Below are positions 36,511 through 47,366 of a stretch of 64,000 nucleotides of DNA, one piece after another; within the stretch, counting starts at the first letter, position 1, and each line of letters opens with the position of its first letter. The position numbers and the translations under genes are program-made. Source of the stretch: Isoetes taiwanensis (Eukaryota > Streptophyta > Lycopodiopsida > Isoetales > Isoetaceae); the NCBI GenBank assembly GCA_021234155.1, contig JAJEKV010000025.1, positions 2,751,339-2,815,338 of the forward strand. The letters run 5' to 3'. The notes beneath the pieces were generated by a model. That model made no database searches, was not told the origin of the DNA, and saw only the letters and a program-made list of their open reading frames with translations.

Positions 36511-36629
36511 CCTTAGCTTCGCTTTTTGCCTGATTTTTTTCTTGTCGATTTAGTTTGCTCCATGTTTTTTGAGGTTGATTCCTCCTCTATCGGCCAACTA
36601 GTTGTTACATAGGACCCATCCTAGGAATG

Positions 36630-37679
36630 CCACGGTTCTATTGCGATAGCAATAGAACCGACATTCCTTGGATGGGGACGTTCTACGTCGCATGTCCTAT
36701 TTATACCGCCTCCTTCCTCTTTTCCAGTCATCGGCGTTCTCTTGAGCTCTTTTCCATTCTGCTCATTTCTGGCTCCACAAGTTTCCCGCCCTCCTCTCCC
36801 TCTGTCATATCTGAGCTTGTTAGTCATTTTCACTTTCCCTTTTTCTCATATTACGTTCTATTGTTAAAGTTGCTCGCGGATATGCTCTTATTTTTCATTT
36901 TTCTCGGCGTGGCACTGTAGCCTCCGAGGCTTACTTATCAGTTCTTTCTTTCTCGGCGTGGTTGTAGCCTCCGAGCCATACTTTCTTGTTCATTTTCTCG
37001 GCGTGGCACTGTAGCCTCCGAGGCTTTCTTCTTTTTCATTTCTCTCTCGGCGTGGCAATGTAGCCTCCGAGGCAGCACTAATCGGATGTTTTTTCCCGCG
37101 ATGGTCATTCCGCGGATGGTTCCCGATTGGTCGGCTGTTGTTTCTTCCTCGGCGTGGCCCTGGAGCCTCCGAGTGCTATTATATTCTTTTTATATCATTT
37201 CAGTTTGGCACGAGCCCTAGCTTAAGGCTCCGAACTTTCTAACGGGTCATTCTCATTTCCAGACTTTCCATTGCAGGTCCTTTTTTACAGTTCTCTCGAT
37301 GGTCAGCGTCATCCTGTTTGCAGCAGCTCACTTCTTGGCTGACGTATGCTAGCGGCATTCAACGAGAGCGGTGGCGACCGTTTCTCATTAGGGTTTTCCT
37401 CGAAAACCCGAAAGGGCGGGGTTTTTCATCCCGATGAGGAGCGGTCGCCAGCTTTCTCACATACCAAGTGGCGGAACAATCATCTTCTTATTTGGCACTC
37501 TTCAGTTTTCATCATGCTCTCGATCAATTGTCTAGTTTCGGAGCATGTTCAGTTTTCAAGTTTTTAAAATTTTTCTACCCCTTAGTAGGGGGATCAGTAT
37601 GTACTCAAAGATTTTACAAAGCTCAATGAGAACACCACTTCACTTCGGCCAACTAGTTGTTACATAGGACCCATCCTAG
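36630..37679. mobile_element. E2: 1.05 kb element in tandem with E1
   Basis: E2 shares head (~161 bp) and tail (35 bp) with E1 but has a different interior. It is bordered by GAATG at 36625-36629 and 37680-37684. The interior carries five spaced CTCGGCGTGG hairpin units (36901-37175), a GGGTTTTCCTCGAAAACCC hairpin followed by a G-rich and T-run stretch (37391-37431), and CCCCTTAGTAGGGG near 37577. No coding capacity. Confidence 0.7.
36901..37175. repeat. Spaced hairpin-unit array in E2
   Basis: Five units of the form CTCGG-CGTGGC...GCCTC-CGAG occur at about 36902, 36951, 36996, 37046 and 37147, with a weaker sixth at ~37205. Each can fold: CTCGG pairs with CCGAG and an inner TGGC/GCC pair surrounds a variable ACTGTA loop. 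Spacers of 20-75 bp differ. Variants in loops leave the stem intact. Confidence 0.7.
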
Positions 37680-37684
37680 GAATG

Positions 37685-40353
37685 TTCCGTTGTGGTATAA
37701 AATGCTCTGCACTAATGGCGTGAACTAGTACTGGCTTAAGCCTCTCAGCCAAAGCCTTAGCAATGATTTTATACACTACAGACAACAGAGTAATAGGCCT
37801 CCAGTCATTGATGGTTTTAGGATGCTTACACTTGGGTATAAGTGAAATACAGCCTGTATTCAGCAGAGGATGCATCGAGTTATTCCCCAAAAGATCCACA
37901 TACACCTGCACCACCGAGTCCCCCACTTCTGAAAAAACTCCACTGGTATTCCATCTAATCCAGGACACTTATTCCGAGCCAACAGGCGGCATGCATCCCC
38001 CAACTCCTGCCCTGTCAACGGCTCCTCTAAGCTCTGTCTTTGAAGGGCTGAGATTCTTGGCGATACCTTGGCCAGCACCAGCTCTTGAAAAACACTCTGT
38101 GAGGGAAGCGGGCTCTCCTTGAAAAATGTTTCGTAGTGCGCTGCTACAAAGGCCTTGATAGCATCTGGTTGCTGCAACAACACTCCCTGGGGTGTAACTA
38201 TGTCCGCCATGGCTGCTGCATACTTCTTCTGGCGGGCTGCTCGGAAAAAGACTTTAGAGCAAGTGTCAGACTGCTTCAGCCACGTCAAACCTGCTTTGAC
38301 CCTGGCCTGCGACACCTTGGCCTCCTCCTCAACCTCGATCTGACGAAGCACCTGCTGCTCACGCAAGCCATCAGAGACCCGCCCTATAAGAGACTCCAGT
38401 TCCGTATATAAGGCATCCAACCTGCGACACTGAGCCAAAGCCTTTTGCTGCCCCCATTCTTTCGTAAACTATTTTACCCTAGCCAATGCTGTAACCATTG
38501 CACTCATTCCGCTATCCTGGCTGAATATCTGCTGCCAAATGAGCTTACAGCCGTCCTGAAGAAAGCTTGTGTTAAGCTTAAAAACCGTCCTGAGAGGTCG
38601 CGGTGGGTGGTCATGAAGCCGCTGAATGATCTGGGGAGTGTGATCGAGACGAGGTGGCGTAACATTCACCCTAGTGAAGGCTGGAGCATAATCCAAGACT
38701 GCTGGAGTGCCATAAACTCTATCCAGCCTAGAGTATGCCCTACCATGCCCCAGCCAATTATTGCACCAAGTAAAATTCCGATCCCCGGGAAGCTCTGTCA
38801 AACCCCACTCCTGCACAAATCTAAGCCATTGGTCACGCTCAAAACCCTGCACAATATCTCGAACCAATACCATGCACGTCCTCTCCGGGAGCTCCACCAT
38901 GTTAAAGTCACCCAGGACAAACCATGTAGAACCCATACCAAAGGATTGGAGCTTATTTCGCAATTGTGCCCATAAGCAACCTCTCTGAGTGGCCCCAATT
39001 GGTGCATACACATTCAGTAAGCCCCACTCGGACTGGCCCTCCTTCCATTTAATCACGCCTAATGGCCTTGGCTATCGTGGCTGAAAAGGTTACATGTACA
39101 CCCATTTTCCAACAAATCAAAGTACCTCCCTCGGCCCCGCAGTTGTACTACTAATGCGTCTTGATTACCCAAGATATTCATTAGGTTGGTAATATCACCC
39201 CCGGCACATTTATGCTCCGCAACACACAAGATATCCGGATTAAGATTCTTCATGACCATGGCGAGGCGTGCTCGCTTATTAGGAGAGGATTTGATGCCTC
39301 TCACATTCCAAGATAGAATTTTCTTATCCATGTGGGTCGTTGTGCACCAAGGGTCCGGGATCCCCTTGTAAAGCCTCACATGCCTCAACACTATCAGCCG
39401 AGAAGAAAAGTTACGGACTACGATCAATCACCATTCGATCCACTTGAGGAGGGACCATGCGATTGGGGGCTGGAGATGGGCTAAGTGACCCTCTTGAGGA
39501 ACTCTCACTGAGCTCGCCTCCTAGAAACAACTTGTTGCCACCCTTCCTTTTTTCTCGCCGCAACTCTTCAACATTGTGCAAGTCTCCCTGCACCTGGGAT
39601 CCACCATACGCAGAGGAGGGTTCGGGTTGTGTCTCTCGGACTGCCCACCGCTCCACGACCTTCAACACGGGGGAACAAGTGCAGAGGGTGAAGGCGGGCC
39701 AATCACTATTTGCTCGGGCACCTGCTTGGGTGTTGAGTGAGGTTTATGCTGGTGAAACTGCTTAAGCGAGGGAAACATTGCCAAAAGCTCCCCCATTGAG
39801 CAAGTCCAACTGGAAGTAAGAATAAAAATCACCACTTTTAACTACAAGACTCGAGGTACCATCTCATCCGCCCCGAATACCTACACATATCTATGGTGCA
39901 CCCACAATCGAAAAGGCGCGCTATGTGAGTTCCGTGCCTTTGGCCATGGCCACTAGAAACTCGGGCACCATCATCTCCGGAGGCGGATCCCGGATTTGAA
40001 GCCAACATGGCACTCTAACCTGCAGCGAGGCCTAGCGTAAGAGAGAAACACGGAGCATAATTTGGAACAAAACATAGGCCCCTCCCATACGTGCCACTCC
40101 ATGCGAGACCAATCGCTTCCACCGTGGCCTCGAGAATCAACCATAATAAGAAAAAATTATTACCCGAGACTTGGGGTCACATATGGAGGCAACTTGACCT
40201 CTTAAACCGAGCCCGTAGCCGGTACCCAAGCCTCTGCATATCCAAAAAGGCCCCAGTGAAATGGCCTAACACCGAAGATGCAACCAAATTCTCTGTATAC
40301 TGCACATGCTTCTGGTGATTGATTTCTACAACAGGAGGTAATGATTTAAAAAC
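37685..40353 (-). mobile_element. L1-type LINE-2, proximal half (ORF1 remnant, endonuclease, RT start)
   Basis: From the 5' end: ORF1 remnants (about 39411-40110, with a Ser/Pro-rich tail), then ORF2 with ILSWNVRGIKSS near 39320, LCVAEHKC, NVYAPIG and VLGDFNM (endonuclease, 38469-39330), then RT entry (37860-38438: CPGLDGIPVEFFQKWG) and DWRPITLLS up to AEHFIPQRNI at 37685. The frame continues directly into 31007 once E1 and E2 are left out. Frameshifts separate the pieces. Its 5' border abuts TGCCATTATT at 40353-40363. Confidence 0.85.
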
Positions 40354-40365
40354 TTGCCATTATTG

Positions 40366-41735
40366 TTATCGTATACCAAGTAATTTTTTGTATGTATCGA
40401 GCTTTCTCTCTGTCATTGTCTTGGTGAATATGTTTGCTGCTTGATATGAAGTTTCTACATATTGCATTACTATTACCTGTTTAGCAATAAGATCTCTTAC
40501 AAAATGCATATGCAATTCGATATGTTTTGTCCTTTCATGATGTATCGGATTCTTTGCTATAGCAATACAACTTAGACTGTCAGTTAGGAGCATAGTAGGG
40601 TCAATTTGTGGTATACCTATTTCAATTAACAGCCTTCTAACCCAGACAATTTCTTTGACTGCCAGAGAAGATGCTGAGTATTCTGCTTCAATAGATGACA
40701 TTGCCACTGACGATTGTTTTTTGCTCCTCCATGAGATTATACCACCTGCTAGAATTAAAGCGTAACCAGATGTGGACCTTCTTGCATCTAGATCACCTGC
40801 CCAATCCGCATCTGAATATGCAAATAGAGTCAAGTTGTCGGAACAAAAGGTAGTTCCCTGATCTTTAGTGCCCTTTATCTTAAAATCCTTTTAGCTGCTA
40901 CCCAATGTCCTTTGCCGGGATTATTATTATACCTACTCAATAGGTTTACTGCATAAGAGATGTCTGACCGAGTACTATTAGCTACATAAAGCAGACATCC
41001 TATAAGCTCTCTGTAAGGTATATTTTCCATTTCCTCCTTCTCGTGTTCTGATGATGGACATAACTCTCTTGAAATTTTATACCCTGCTGCAAGAGGGGAA
41101 TTCACTGGATTTGCATTTTGAAGCCTAAACCTTTTTAACATATTCTTTATATTTCTTGTCTGTGTCAGTTTAAGCATCCTATTTTCCTTGTCTCGGGTCA
41201 TTTCAATACCCAAAAACTGTTTTAGTTCTCCAAGATCCGTCATTTTAAATTTTTGCTTCAAAATTTCTTTGTACTTATCTAGACACTGCATACAATTTGA
41301 TGCCATTATACAGTCATCCACATATAAAGCAATAATGCAAAATTCCCTTCATTCCTAAGCATATATAAGTTTCCATCATTCTCAAGCTTTTCAAACCCTA
41401 CCTTATACATTCATCTACACATCTATTCCATTCCCTGGGTGCTTGTTTTAAACCGTAGACTGCACGATGCAGTTCCCATACCATATTATCCCCCTCCTCA
41501 AATCCTAGTGCTTGTTTCATGTATATTTCTTCTTGCAAGCTTGCATTTAAGAATGCAGTTTTTACATCCATATGATGTACATCAAGCTTCATGGCATTGG
41601 CTAAAGCTAGCACAAGTCTTATACTTGTTAATTTGACTATGGGAGAATATGTTTCTTCGTAATCAATTCCTTTCTTTTGAGAGAATCCCTGTGCAACTAG
41701 TCTTGCTTTGAATTTTTGAGAGGTTCTTATTACCA
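40366..41735 (-). mobile_element. Ty1/copia polyprotein fragment: RT and RNase H
   Basis: Minus-strand RT begins FKARLVAQGFSQKKG, continues MDVKTAFLNASLQEEIYMKQ, VYGLKQAPREW, YVDD (41313-41324), LGELKQFLGIEM and ends with RNase H containing YSDADWAGDLDARRSTSGY, SSIEAEY and HTK-type end (40366-40833). Two frame breaks (about 41330-41400 and 40835-40875). Integrase, protease and gag are absent because the fragment abuts LINE-3 at ~41736. Downstream it is interrupted by LINE-2. Confidence 0.9.
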
Positions 41736-41736
41736 T

Positions 41737-44700
41737 GCACAATTCTATTTCTTGCTTTCCAAATATTCCATAATGCAACAAATATAATAGTATTGGCAAA
41801 TGCACAACTGTTTTGAATATAGGAAAGTAGATTACCAGTGACCCTCGAGGGGAAGAGAGTACCCAACTTATCATTGAACCATGACAAAAAAGGATCAAGT
41901 TTAGGACAGAGAAAGATGTGATCAAGACTTTCTTCCATCGAGCAACCAAGGTGACAGAGAGCAGAAATATTATAATTTTTTGTAGAGATAACTTGAAGGT
42001 TTGGTATACTTCTATGAGCCAAAAACCAAATGAAGAAACTCAACGTAGGTAAACAGAAAGAATTCCACACGTCTTGAAAGAGAGCATTACCTTCCTCCTT
42101 AGAGATAGACCACTTAATAATTGCCTTAGAAGGTACATCAGGTCTGTTGATGATTGAGTAGATCTTACTAATCTTGTAATGACATTTGCCATTCAGACAC
42201 CAATTAGTTGCCTTAGGCACAAAATGATTCAGCCAATTATGAGGAGGATAGATTTTATATGAAGATAAATCCTTTTGTCACTAGAAGTGCCCTGTAAAAT
42301 ATTCCTCAGGGATGTCCAGGATATGAACTTGTTATTAATGTAGAGATCACTTAAAGAATAGAATAGAATAGAATAGATTTTTAACGTCCACGGAGACCAA
42401 TAGGTCATGGGACCCATACAATGGGCTAGTACAATCATTACTACTAGGATTAAAAAACCCCTGCCTCGAAAGGTTTTCAAGGGAAAAACCATAGTCAGAC
42501 CACTTCTTATAGACTCTTGGGTGTCTCAGAGCTAGAACCTTATTAGGATGATTTTTAAGAACAGGGTTCCAGAAAATAGTCATTTGCAAGTTTAAATCAT
42601 CAGGAGCAGCATAATCAAAGCTAGAGTGGACCTTATTCCAGGCCATAATTATGTTTCTCATAAGAGGAGAAGTACTAGGCCCTGGGTGAAGTACATTGAA
42701 ACATGATGAGCAATAGAAAAGTGCCCATCTAGATAGGAACAAGATAGCCAAAAATTGATAAACTGAGCAGAAGGGCTGGATATATTAGTAAAGGACTTCC
42801 AAACATATTTACTAGCAAGGGCACAAGCCTGCAAATGAAAGTTGTTGCAACCCAAACCTCCCAGATTTTTTGGCCTAGCAATAGAATTCCAGTTTACTAA
42901 ATGGGATCCTTTCCATATGAATCTTCTGATGGGTTTCTCTAACTCAGTATAAACAGCCTGGAGCAACTAGAGCAGCGGAAAAGTAAATGTGTGAGCTGGC
43001 CAAGACAGAATTTGCAATAAGAGTTCTACCTGCAAAAGATAAGCAGCCTCTATAATTATTCAATTTCCTCTTAATTCTGTCAATGATAGGCTGCCAAAGA
43101 CCTTTCAAGCAAGGATTTAAGGAGAGAGGCATTCCCAGCAACAGAGTAGCCTGATTGCAGTTTAGAACTTTGATATCAGCAAAGTTTGGCTGGATGTTGT
43201 CATCAATAATAGTGCATTTGGCAATGAACTCCAGAGGCAGCAGAGAATTGTTTGATAATCTCAAGGAAGAAATCAATGTTAGAGGTATTGGCATCCAGGA
43301 AAGCAAAGGTGTTATCAGCATATTGTGAGATGGTGAGAAAATCATCACTATTTGGCATTTTGAGACCCTTAATTCTTCCTAAATCTTTAAAATGCAGGAT
43401 TGCCCTGGTTAAAATTTCAGCCACAATTAAAAAAGATAAGGTGCAAGAGGGCATCCTTGTCTACCACCACGAGATAAAGGAAAGAATTGGGAAGGTGAGC
43501 CATTAAGAATGACAGCAGAATTTGAATTGATGTTCAAACTATGAATAAGCAGTTTGAGCTTAGGATGGAAACCAAATTTTGAAAGGGCAAAGTGAAGAAA
43601 ATTCCATCTCACAGTGTCAAAAGCACGATTAAAGTCCAATTTCAGTAGCACACAATTTTGATTAGAGATCTTACTCCAATGAAGGCCTTCCATGGCTGTA
43701 ATGTAGTTGTCCAAAATGAAACAGTTAGGTAGAAAGGCAGATTGATAATAAGAAATGTTCTCCTGCAGGAATGTCTTAATCCTATTGGCAATAATTTTGG
43801 CACAAATTTTGCATGAGGTATTAGTGAGAGAGATAGGTCTCCAATCAGAGAAAGCAAATGGATTGTCCACTTTAGGAATGAGAGCAATGAAGCCAGCTGA
43901 GATTGAGGGATGTAAACGATTAGCCTCCCAAAAGCCTCTAACCATTGAAAGAATATCAGACTTCAAAATATCCCAGAAATGTATATAGAATTCACTTGGC
44001 ATACCATCAGGGCCAGGAGATTTGCATTTGCCAAAGGACTTCAAGATATTGAGCACTTCTTCCTCATTAGGAGGATTAATAATGGAATCATCCATATAGT
44101 CAATTGAAGAAGGAATCATGTTGTTCATAAGATCAAGGAAGTCCTTCTCTCTGATGAGCAGAGACTTTAGAGAAAAGAGAGGCATAATTGTCTTGAAAGA
44201 AAGGCCTGATGAGTTTAGAATCATCTAAAGAGATACATGCATCAGTTCTGACCTGAGTGATTGAGTTTCCAAGAAGCCTGACTTTAGCCAATTTAAAGAA
44301 GAATCTAGAACTACCATAATCCATTTCCTTATTAAATTTGACTTTACCAATTTTCTCAATGCTTTTCAGGTAATTCTCAATCAATTCTTCACCAATCTGC
44401 AGATTAAGGTTGTAAGGGTCCTCCTGAAGAAGGGATCTAATATCTCTTATTTGAGAAAGCAAGCTCTTTTTCTCCCTTGATTTCGAAAGATGCTTACTTT
44501 TAGATCAGTCCTTAATCCAGCTCTTAATCTTCTTGACCTTACAATAAAAGTTTTTCATAGATTGCCCATTGATATCTCTATGAATATGCTGGTAGAAATC
44601 TCTGAAATCCTTCACAAAGGAATCATTGTCAAGAAGAGCACACTGCTATCTCTTGGAATTTGAGTTAAATGCCGAGTACAGAGGAATTGAGGTTGATGAT

Positions 44701-45370
44701 CTGAGATAATATTACCTTCATCACTGGTAACAAAGCAATTATCCCAAAAAGAAGAGAGGGGACTACAAACATAGAATCTATCTAAGGCACAGTACACTCT
44801 TTTGTCCACTTTTTGTTTATTTGACCAGGTAAAAGTAGCAGTGGACGAAGGAACATAAACAAGGGAAGCATCCGAGATAAAAGCTTCCCAATTTCTTCTC
44901 TCCAGACTAGACATATTAATGTTGTTATCAAGCTTCATATTCCAGGATGGAGTATTGTTGAAATCACCACCAACTATCCAGTCAGAATTGGGACTGTTAT
45001 GCATCCAGGAATTGATCTCAGTCCAAAGGATTTCCCTATCTTTGGGGTTTGTGGAGGCATAAATATTAATAATTCCAAAGACAGAGTCCTGAATGGTGTA
45101 AGTAACAGCCTGCCACATCTTAGATGGGAAATTATAGAAGGAAAGATGTTTAAGATTTTTCCATATCATAATTATACCACCACTTCTTCCAATGGCTTCA
45201 ATCCAAGTTGAGGAAGCACCAGAGTAGATCCAATCACGAAGGTTAGAGATCTCAAATTTAGGAAGTTTGACTTCCTGAAGGAGGATGACATCAGCATTAT
45301 AACTTCTGATTTGGGTGATAACTCTTCTCTTTTTGATGGGGCATACCCCTGACATTCCAAGAAGGAATCT
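41737..45370 (-). pseudogene. L1-type LINE-3 ORF2 (endonuclease-RT), inactive
   Basis: ORF2 would nick target DNA and reverse transcribe. Endonuclease pieces: SWNVRGM at ~45350, LLQEVKL, VGGDFNN and SDHQP (44612-45355). RT pieces: CKSPGPDGMPSEFY, SDWRPISLTN, LLKLDFNRAFDTVRW, GGRQGCPLAP (43427-44224). The catalytic box is YADN (43311-43322) rather than YADD, so the metal-binding aspartate is lost. Thumb-like region 42658-43348, and a zf-RVT domain at 41760-42220 (FFIWFLAHRSI, CHLGC, DHIFLCP). A LINE-tail element interrupts 42354-42492. Several frameshifts. The 3' end is missing and joins copia at ~41736. Confidence 0.88.
42354..42492 (-). mobile_element. 139-bp LINE/SINE tail element inserted in LINE-3
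   Basis: The minus strand reads GGTTTTTCCCTTGAAAACC ... GGGTCCCATGACC ... GGTCTCCGTGGACG, a short A run and four TTCTA units. It interrupts the LINE-3 frame between WSDYG and SLSDLYINN. It is nearly identical to 11119-11247. With clean borders it defines either a minimal mobile unit or a strongly 5'-truncated LINE. Confidence 0.8.
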
Positions 45371-45699
45371 TCATAGGGGGAGAAAAAGAGAAAAGAAAGA
45401 CCAGAGGAGTTAGAGTCTGACAGATCTCCTTTTTCCTTTTCCTTTTTTATTTTTACTCCTAGTATTTGCAGCAGGAGTGTTACCCTTTTAACATCAGAAC
45501 AAAGTAAGCGAGATGAGTCATGACCTGTACTATCAGCAACAATGTTTTGTGTTTCCTCAACCTCCAAAACTGCAACCTTTGTTTGACTGATTTCCTTGGA
45601 TGTATCCATTTGCCTTTATGGAGTAGCTTGGACAATCTCTTCATCCATAAGATTCCAAGAGCAGACTTGTTGAGCTTGTAGCTGGAGTCCTTCTTGTAA

Positions 45700-47366
45700 T
45701 TAAGCTAGCTGTTCAGCAATATCAGAGGCAATAATGCAGGGAGGAGGAAGGTTTAATTCAGTGACTGGAGAGAGATCAATAAAAGGTGGTTGAATATGAT
45801 CTGGTTTGGCAGTAAGGGTGTTGCTCAACAATAAATCCATATCAAGTTCAAAATTAAGGTTAGCTAATACCGGAAACTGGTTCGATTTACTAGTAAATTG
45901 CTTGGTGCATTCCACCATTTCCTTGTGTTGTAATAGACTTAAGGCAGTGGTCTCCTTTGCATGATTGATCCTTTTGTCCATTTCTGCCATATCTGGAGGG
46001 GGAGCAGGGACAACTTCCACTATGGTATCCAGAGGATTTATTCCAACCTCAAATTCTTGTTCACTACCAAAGTTGGTTTGCTTCAATGCTATACTATGTT
46101 TGTTTTTCTTGTCTAATGGATCACTCTTACCCATACAGGGATTTGAAGGGTCTACAAATGACCTCCTTTATTTCCCTAAGCTCTTGGCATCCGCAATGAT
46201 TCTATTCAAAGTATCATGAAGATTACTGATTTTATCTTTGTCCAAACATACATTTTTTGCAGTATTCTCATGATTTTGTAGCACCTTGACCAATTGAGAT
46301 GAAGCTTTTTCTTTGCTAGGAATCTTTCCAGATGCAACATTATCCTTGGTATTAGCTGTCTCTTCCCTCTGAATCTGGGTCTCTCTTAGCTTTTTCTTCC
46401 CTTGGATTCTCTTGTGACTGCCATTGACTTTAGTCCATTCAAATCTGCTGTCTTTAGAAATGATACTGGGTACACCAAAATCATTGTTAATCTTTGAGGA
46501 GACTCGGTCAATGACTGAGCCCTTTGAGTTTTGCATCACCTGTTGACTATTGACTTCCTGGCTCTGGTTGACCTGCTGGTTGACTTGGCAATTAACAGAC
46601 AGATTGGCAGGTTGGCTCTCAACTTGTCCAGAAATATCTAATTTCTCCTTGCAAGGATCATACCAGAAATGCCTGACCTTGCAATTTTGGCAGTGAGGTG
46701 GCAGTCCGACCATCTTAAATATGGACAGGTTTTTTGTCCAAAAACATCCAAGAAAGGGATCTGGAGGGGAATATCTTTTGAGATGTCAAGTTGAACAAAG
46801 GATCGAGGAGGTCTATAAGGGGAATATTCTGTGCAAATGTAGGATCCAACAGAGTTAAAAAGAATTTTTAGACACCATTTGAGAAAGGATAGCTGAAAAG
46901 CTTCAAAAGTCAAAGGATCGTGATTGAGAAAGAAATTAGCAGTTCTTTTGCTTCCACATTCAATCATGATGTAGGGTGACTGAAGCCAATAGACAGCATT
47001 AATCAACATTCCTTTGTGAAGATTCAGACAAAAAGACCAAAGTTTATCCAGTTTGATCCCATGTTTATTGACCTTTACAATTACAGCAGAATCATGAAAA
47101 GAATTTAACTTTGCATGCACGGAAGGGAGATCCAATGAAATACCATTAAAAGTGTCGAGTTTTTTGCCACTGAAAGGGGGTTTGAAAGGTTGAACATTCC
47201 GGAGGGCCTTGTTGAGGGATTCATCCGAATGCTTCTGCTGAGTCGATCTCCTTTCACCATAAAGTAGAGGCACATCATGGGCAGGGTCCAAAATTGGCAA
47301 TTGACCTCTATAATCTGGATCCTTGGACAGGTTATCCCAGCAAGGAAAATAAAAATTTTTGTTCAT
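45700..47366 (-). pseudogene. L1-type LINE-3 ORF1 (DUF4283-like, zinc knuckle)
   Basis: The N-terminal part (46638-47366) resembles the RNA-binding DUF4283 region of plant L1 ORF1 proteins (e.g. the stretch LHKGMLINAVYWLQ). After a frameshift near 46715-46735 comes LPPHCQNCKVRHFWYDPC, a CCHC knuckle with spacing CX2CX3HX5C instead of CX2CX4HX4C. A Lys/Gln-rich linker (46168-46600) and an acidic tail (45700-46134) follow. ORF1 normally coats the LINE RNA. Confidence 0.75.

Larger units (their letters stand above)
31013..36624. mobile_element. E1: 5.6 kb non-coding element inserted in LINE-2
   Basis: E1 is flanked by GAATG (31008-31012 and 36625-36629). Its first ~161 bp match the start of E2 (36630 on) with about two differences, and its last 35 bp (ending GGACCCATCCTAG) match the end of E2. 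It begins with a hairpin (GTTCTATTGC, loop GATA, GCAATAGAAC, 31018-31041). A TATTTATA sequence lies in the conserved head. The interior is strongly pyrimidine-rich on the plus strand with no recognisable protein; long hydrophobic frames there are compositional. It contains many short direct repeats. Not a standard LTR element: no TG..CA ends, PBS or gag/pol. Confidence 0.7.

Noticed and set aside
36901..37210. CRISPR-like array (repeat plus spacer)
   Set aside because: Units are imperfect, spacers vary widely in length, and the context is plant nuclear repeat DNA.
31013..37679. E1+E2 as one LTR retrotransposon with E2 as the 3' LTR
   Set aside because: Only ~161 bp of E2 are repeated at the left end, GAATG also occurs between E1 and E2, and there is no TG..CA, PBS, PPT or gag/pol.
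31013..37679. E1/E2 as Helitrons because of the CTAG end
   Set aside because: Helitrons insert between A and T without duplication and have a hairpin near the 3' end; here the hairpin is at the other end and GAATG is repeated at the borders.
41398..41949. A single novel 183-codon gene
   Set aside because: It is a chimeric frame across the LINE-3/copia junction.
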